Positions 61,401 to 64,000 of a DNA stretch of 64,000 bases are shown piece after piece. The notes under the pieces are model-generated. The model made no database searches, was not told the origin of the DNA, and saw nothing but the letters and a program-made list of their open reading frames with translations. Both the position numbers and the translations under genes were made by a program. This DNA is from Apis mellifera (lineage: Eukaryota; Arthropoda; Insecta; Hymenoptera; Apidae): the NCBI RefSeq assembly GCF_003254395.2, contig NC_037639.1, positions 13,993,037 through 14,057,036 of the forward strand. Direction: 5' to 3'. Position 1 is the stretch's first letter; every line of letters starts with the position of its first letter.

Positions 61401-62573
61401 CTCCTTCGTCTCCGTCCCCCGCCGTTCTACCTCGCCCCCCCGCCCCAGGTAGACGAGGGCCGCCGTTTATTTTCCGATCGACGATTGTATATTATCACGC
61501 TTGCGACGTCGATTGTCGTTCGAGAGGCGTCGATCGAGAGGCAGGAGACAAAGCGGACCTTGAACGCACGGTTCGCCGCTTTCCCGCATTAAAACGGGCG
61601 AATTGAGAGATTATATCGCCGGACGAAAACGTTTCATTAGTCAACTCCTCGTGTCGGTTTAAAGCCGAGGAGAAATTGTTCGCGAGTGAATCGGCATTCC
61701 TCCCAAGAAAGTTAGTCGCAGCACGTTTGATTCACGATTCACGATGAGAGTTTCCTCGTTTCCCGTGCGTCTCCTCGTTTTCTGCCGATTGCGCAACCAA
61801 CGCGTTCATTTATTTATTTATTAATCAATTAACCCTCCCCTCCCCCTCCCCGTCCGCGAATTAAGATTAAGATCGATCGCTTGGGAAAAGTTTTTCTCCG
61901 ATAACCGATAACGAGCCGCGTATTTCCCAATTTCCATCCGGACAAAAAAAAGAACGGAGGAGAAATTACGATTCTCGCCTGAAATCTCTCATAGTCGATT
62001 TTCGAAAAAGAAAAAAAGAGACAACGTTGCCTTCGACGCGTCGCATCATCCATCCTGTCATCGATCATCGAACGAAAATCTTGGAAAACGATCTTTAACG
62101 GACGACGTAACTCGACGACGATTAACGATCAAAAAAAAAAAAAAAAAGAAAAAAAAGAAAAATCGATAACGAAATGAGAAACGAAACGACGAGTTGTTAT
62201 ATAAAGGAGAGGAAGGGCCGACGAGACGGGCCACGAGCTAAGAGGTATTGTTTTCTAGATGATCGAACAAAAGGTGAACTCGATTGTCGCGGAATTCATC
62301 CGAATATTCGGGCCGACCCTTCTCCAAAGCGCTCTCGGGAATAGACCGAAGACAGGAGGGGGCTCGCCGAGCCAGAGTTTGACGGCGAGCTCGACGGAAT
62401 CGCCGTTCAAAGACGACGAGAATAACTTCGTTTCGACCAGCAATGACGGCTCGAAAGTGTCGATATCGTTGCCGACGTTTCCGCCTGACGAGGACGAAGG
62501 GGCGGCGAGCGGCACCACGAGCGAATCAACCACGATCAATAGAGGCCAGGATGCGGCCAACACGGTCGTGTGA
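58407..62573 (+). CDS. secreted protein, gene H, isoform 1 (three coding exons)
   Basis: Coding exons are 58407-58496, 61196-61297 and 62259-62573, all phase 0, giving 168 residues. Exon 1 is a signal peptide (MKIIVILATAMCMGSVIAYP) plus the short acidic SEDQQIKSE, and ends in a consensus donor GTAAGT. Exon 2 contains an acidic stretch, a dibasic site (LRSKRTIG) and the helix ILREVFPEISQ ending at the intron. Exon 3 begins MIEQKVNSIVAEFIRIFGP, an amphipathic helix, then becomes Ser/Thr/Asp-rich and ends QDAANTVV. The plan (signal, acidic propart, KR, helix split by a phase-0 intron, polar tail) matches genes E and F. Exon 1 can also join in frame to exons at 59276 and 63792. Function unknown. 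Confidence 0.75.
59276..59383 (+). CDS. possible alternative terminal exon of gene H
   Basis: An acceptor (TTCATTTACAAG, ending 59275) opens into a phase-0 frame of 35 codons with a TAA stop. It begins IADDDDSFAPAMEVLSPLGL and ends RKMHVQTF. Joined to the signal-peptide exon it would give a secreted acidic peptide of 65 residues. Composition is GC-richer than its flanks. There is also an internal donor (CATC then GTAAGA), but it does not keep frame with later exons. Confidence 0.3.
   Translation: MADDDDSFAPAMEVLSPLGLNDLRMEHRKMHVQTF
61449..61592 (+). other. phase-0 open frame behind a strong acceptor in gene H
   Basis: A long C/T-rich tract (61380-61446) ends CCCCAG and is followed by 47 open codons (VDEGRRLFSDRRL onward) and a stop. 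It is in frame with the gene H exon ending at 61297. The neighbouring exon at 62259 is a much better continuation, so this is probably unused or a minor form. Confidence 0.15.
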
Positions 62574-63791
62574 TCAACTTGCGGCGGACAGATCGGTAAC
62601 GCAATTCGAGGTCAATGAAACCTGGCAGAGCGAAGAATAAGAATATCCCGGCAAGGACGATCACCGCGCAATCAGGACTGCTGCGGGCAAAATCTGTCTT
62701 ATTATCTCGTTCAACCACCACAACCACCACCACTATCACTATCACCACGTTTGCTCCGCTATGTTTGCTCTAACCGTGTGCGTTTCTCTCTGTGTGCGTT
62801 TCACGTTTGTGAATATCATTAGTATATACCGTTTTCTATTATACCTAGCTTCGCCATCTCTATGTGTTTAGCACGATATCTCAAAAAACGTCACCAGTTT
62901 GTCATCATATTCTCTTCCTCGCTCTCGATTTTTTTTGTCTTTCTCTCTTCCTCTCTCTCTCTCTCCCCCTCTTTTTCTCGTGCGCTCTCTTCTTCATTCT
63001 TCGAAATTAATCAATTCTCTCGCCTCCTTATTATTATTATTATTATTATTTTTTTTTTCTTCTCGATCGATCATCGAAATCGGTTCACTTTTTCCATCGA
63101 CGCAATGCATACGACTCGTCAATCAAATTCTTCTCGAGACGCACGATCGTTCGCCTTCTTTCGTTGCGTCTCTCCCTCCCTCGCTCTCCCCCTCTCCATC
63201 AATCTCTCTTCCAATCTTTCACAGGAATCGAGAAGAGAAGAGAAAGGAGAAGAAAACTTACATAGAATTTGTTTAATTCGTCATTCACGATTCCATATAT
63301 CAAAGCCATTCTCGTCTCGAGCTGCTCTCTACTAAGCCTCTTCTCTTACGTTCTCCTCTTTTTCTTCTTCTTCTTCTTCTTCTTTTTTCTCTTTCCCTCT
63401 CGCCTCTTGCCGAGTACGTAGTGAAAAGCGTGAAAACTTGAAATTAAATGTCGATGCGCGTCCCGATCACGAGACATCGCGAGTACGCGCGTCTCATGCT
63501 TCGTCGCCACGAGTAGAAAAAGAGAAAAAAAAAAGAACGCAATATTTTTTTTTTTGCTCGATCGTCATCGAGCCCGATACTCCGAATCGATCCAAACGAT
63601 GTTCTTCCATGACATCCACGTTGTAAATAACCTGTCGTTCGAACACAGTTATAGCGTGTTTTCGACGAGGGAAGACAGGGTGATTCGATGACGATCATCG
63701 TTACTTTCGAGGGATGATCCGCTCACTCTCTCTCTCGAGAGAGAGAAACGAAATCTTTGAAAGCTTCTCCGTTCCTCTGTTTCTTCTGCAG
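62574..63791 (+). other. gene H 3' region and intron before the last exon
   Basis: After the stop at 62571-62573 the sequence is C/T- and trinucleotide-rich (CAC repeats near 62714-62748, CTT near 63361-63384, TTA near 63030-63048). No clear AATAAA follows the stop closely. No second signal-peptide exon is visible that could start a separate gene for the exon at 63792. Confidence 0.35.
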
Positions 63792-64000
63792 GACGTGAAC
63801 CCGGAAACGGAGGACAGGGCGAACGAGGTGCAACAGGTGGCCGAGTCGCAGAAGAACGAGGTCAAAGTGCAGTTCGCGGACGAGGAGGGTGGGGCGGACG
63901 CGGTCGCGCCTTTGACGCCTCTCGAAGAGGTGGAGAACGAGGACGACGAGAACAGGAACAAAAGGTTCCTTTCCAGTCTCGGCGGGTTGAGCGGTTCCGG
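63792..64000 (+). CDS. secreted-protein exon, cut by the window end (gene H isoform 2 or a neighbour)
   Basis: A strong acceptor (TTCTTCTGCAG) opens a phase-0 frame that stays open to the end of the window, 69 full codons. It begins DVNPETEDRANEVQQVAESQ, is strongly acidic, and reaches a dibasic site in NRNKRFLSSLGGLSGSG, after which the mature part would start. Because it is phase 0, it joins exactly to the gene H signal-peptide exon (…QQIKSE then DVNPETED), bypassing 61196-62573. No other start exon is seen in the 1.2 kb before it. The 3' part lies outside the window. Confidence 0.6.

Noticed and set aside
1..64000. CRISPR arrays, prokaryotic operons, tRNA, rRNA or telomere repeats
   Set aside because: No regularly spaced direct repeats, no B-box/A-box pairs with cloverleaf potential and no TTAGG arrays were seen by eye.

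Overview
The window looks like nuclear DNA of a hymenopteran insect, most likely an Apis-type bee. It is AT-rich overall but full of CpG (many CGATCG and TCGA runs). It carries many short AT, GA and CT microsatellites, 80-nt-class introns with GT-AG ends, and a clear insect tetraspanin. No bacterial, phage, CRISPR, tRNA or rRNA features were seen. All gene models below are built by hand from reading frames, splice signals and phase; none is backed by transcripts.

Layout. (1) 1-7045: a plus-strand tetraspanin (four coding exons, closest in memory to fly Tsp5D / vertebrate TSPAN9) behind a 3.1-kb first intron. (2) 7230-20766: five consecutive minus-strand genes (called here A to E) for unrecognised secreted proteins of about 170-370 residues. 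The last holds a decayed mariner transposon in its second intron. (3) 20767-27542: intergenic, with a candidate 5' leader exon for gene E at about 24.7-24.9 kb. (4) 27543-31353: gene F, a sixth secreted protein on the minus strand. (5) 31.4-43.6 kb: a gene-poor gap. (6) 43596-47413: gene G, a seventh minus-strand secreted protein (about 868 residues, ten exons, every junction phase 0). (7) 47.4-56.9 kb: a second gene-poor gap with one orphan exon-like ORF. (8) 56.9 kb to the end: gene H on the plus strand, secreted, whose signal-peptide exon can be joined in frame to several downstream exons, one of which runs off the window.

The main finding is that genes A-H appear to be one clustered set of secreted preproprotein-like genes. 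Most have an N-terminal signal-peptide exon, an acidic or Gln/Ser/Asn-rich spacer, often a dibasic site, and short exons that each carry an amphipathic or hydrophobic helix. These helices are usually cut by phase-0 introns. In genes B, C and D the exon after the helix begins with the same motif, (I/V)-P-(I/V)-(S/T). I do not recognise a described family. A role in cuticle, silk-like material or extracellular matrix is only an inference from secretion, low complexity and clustering.
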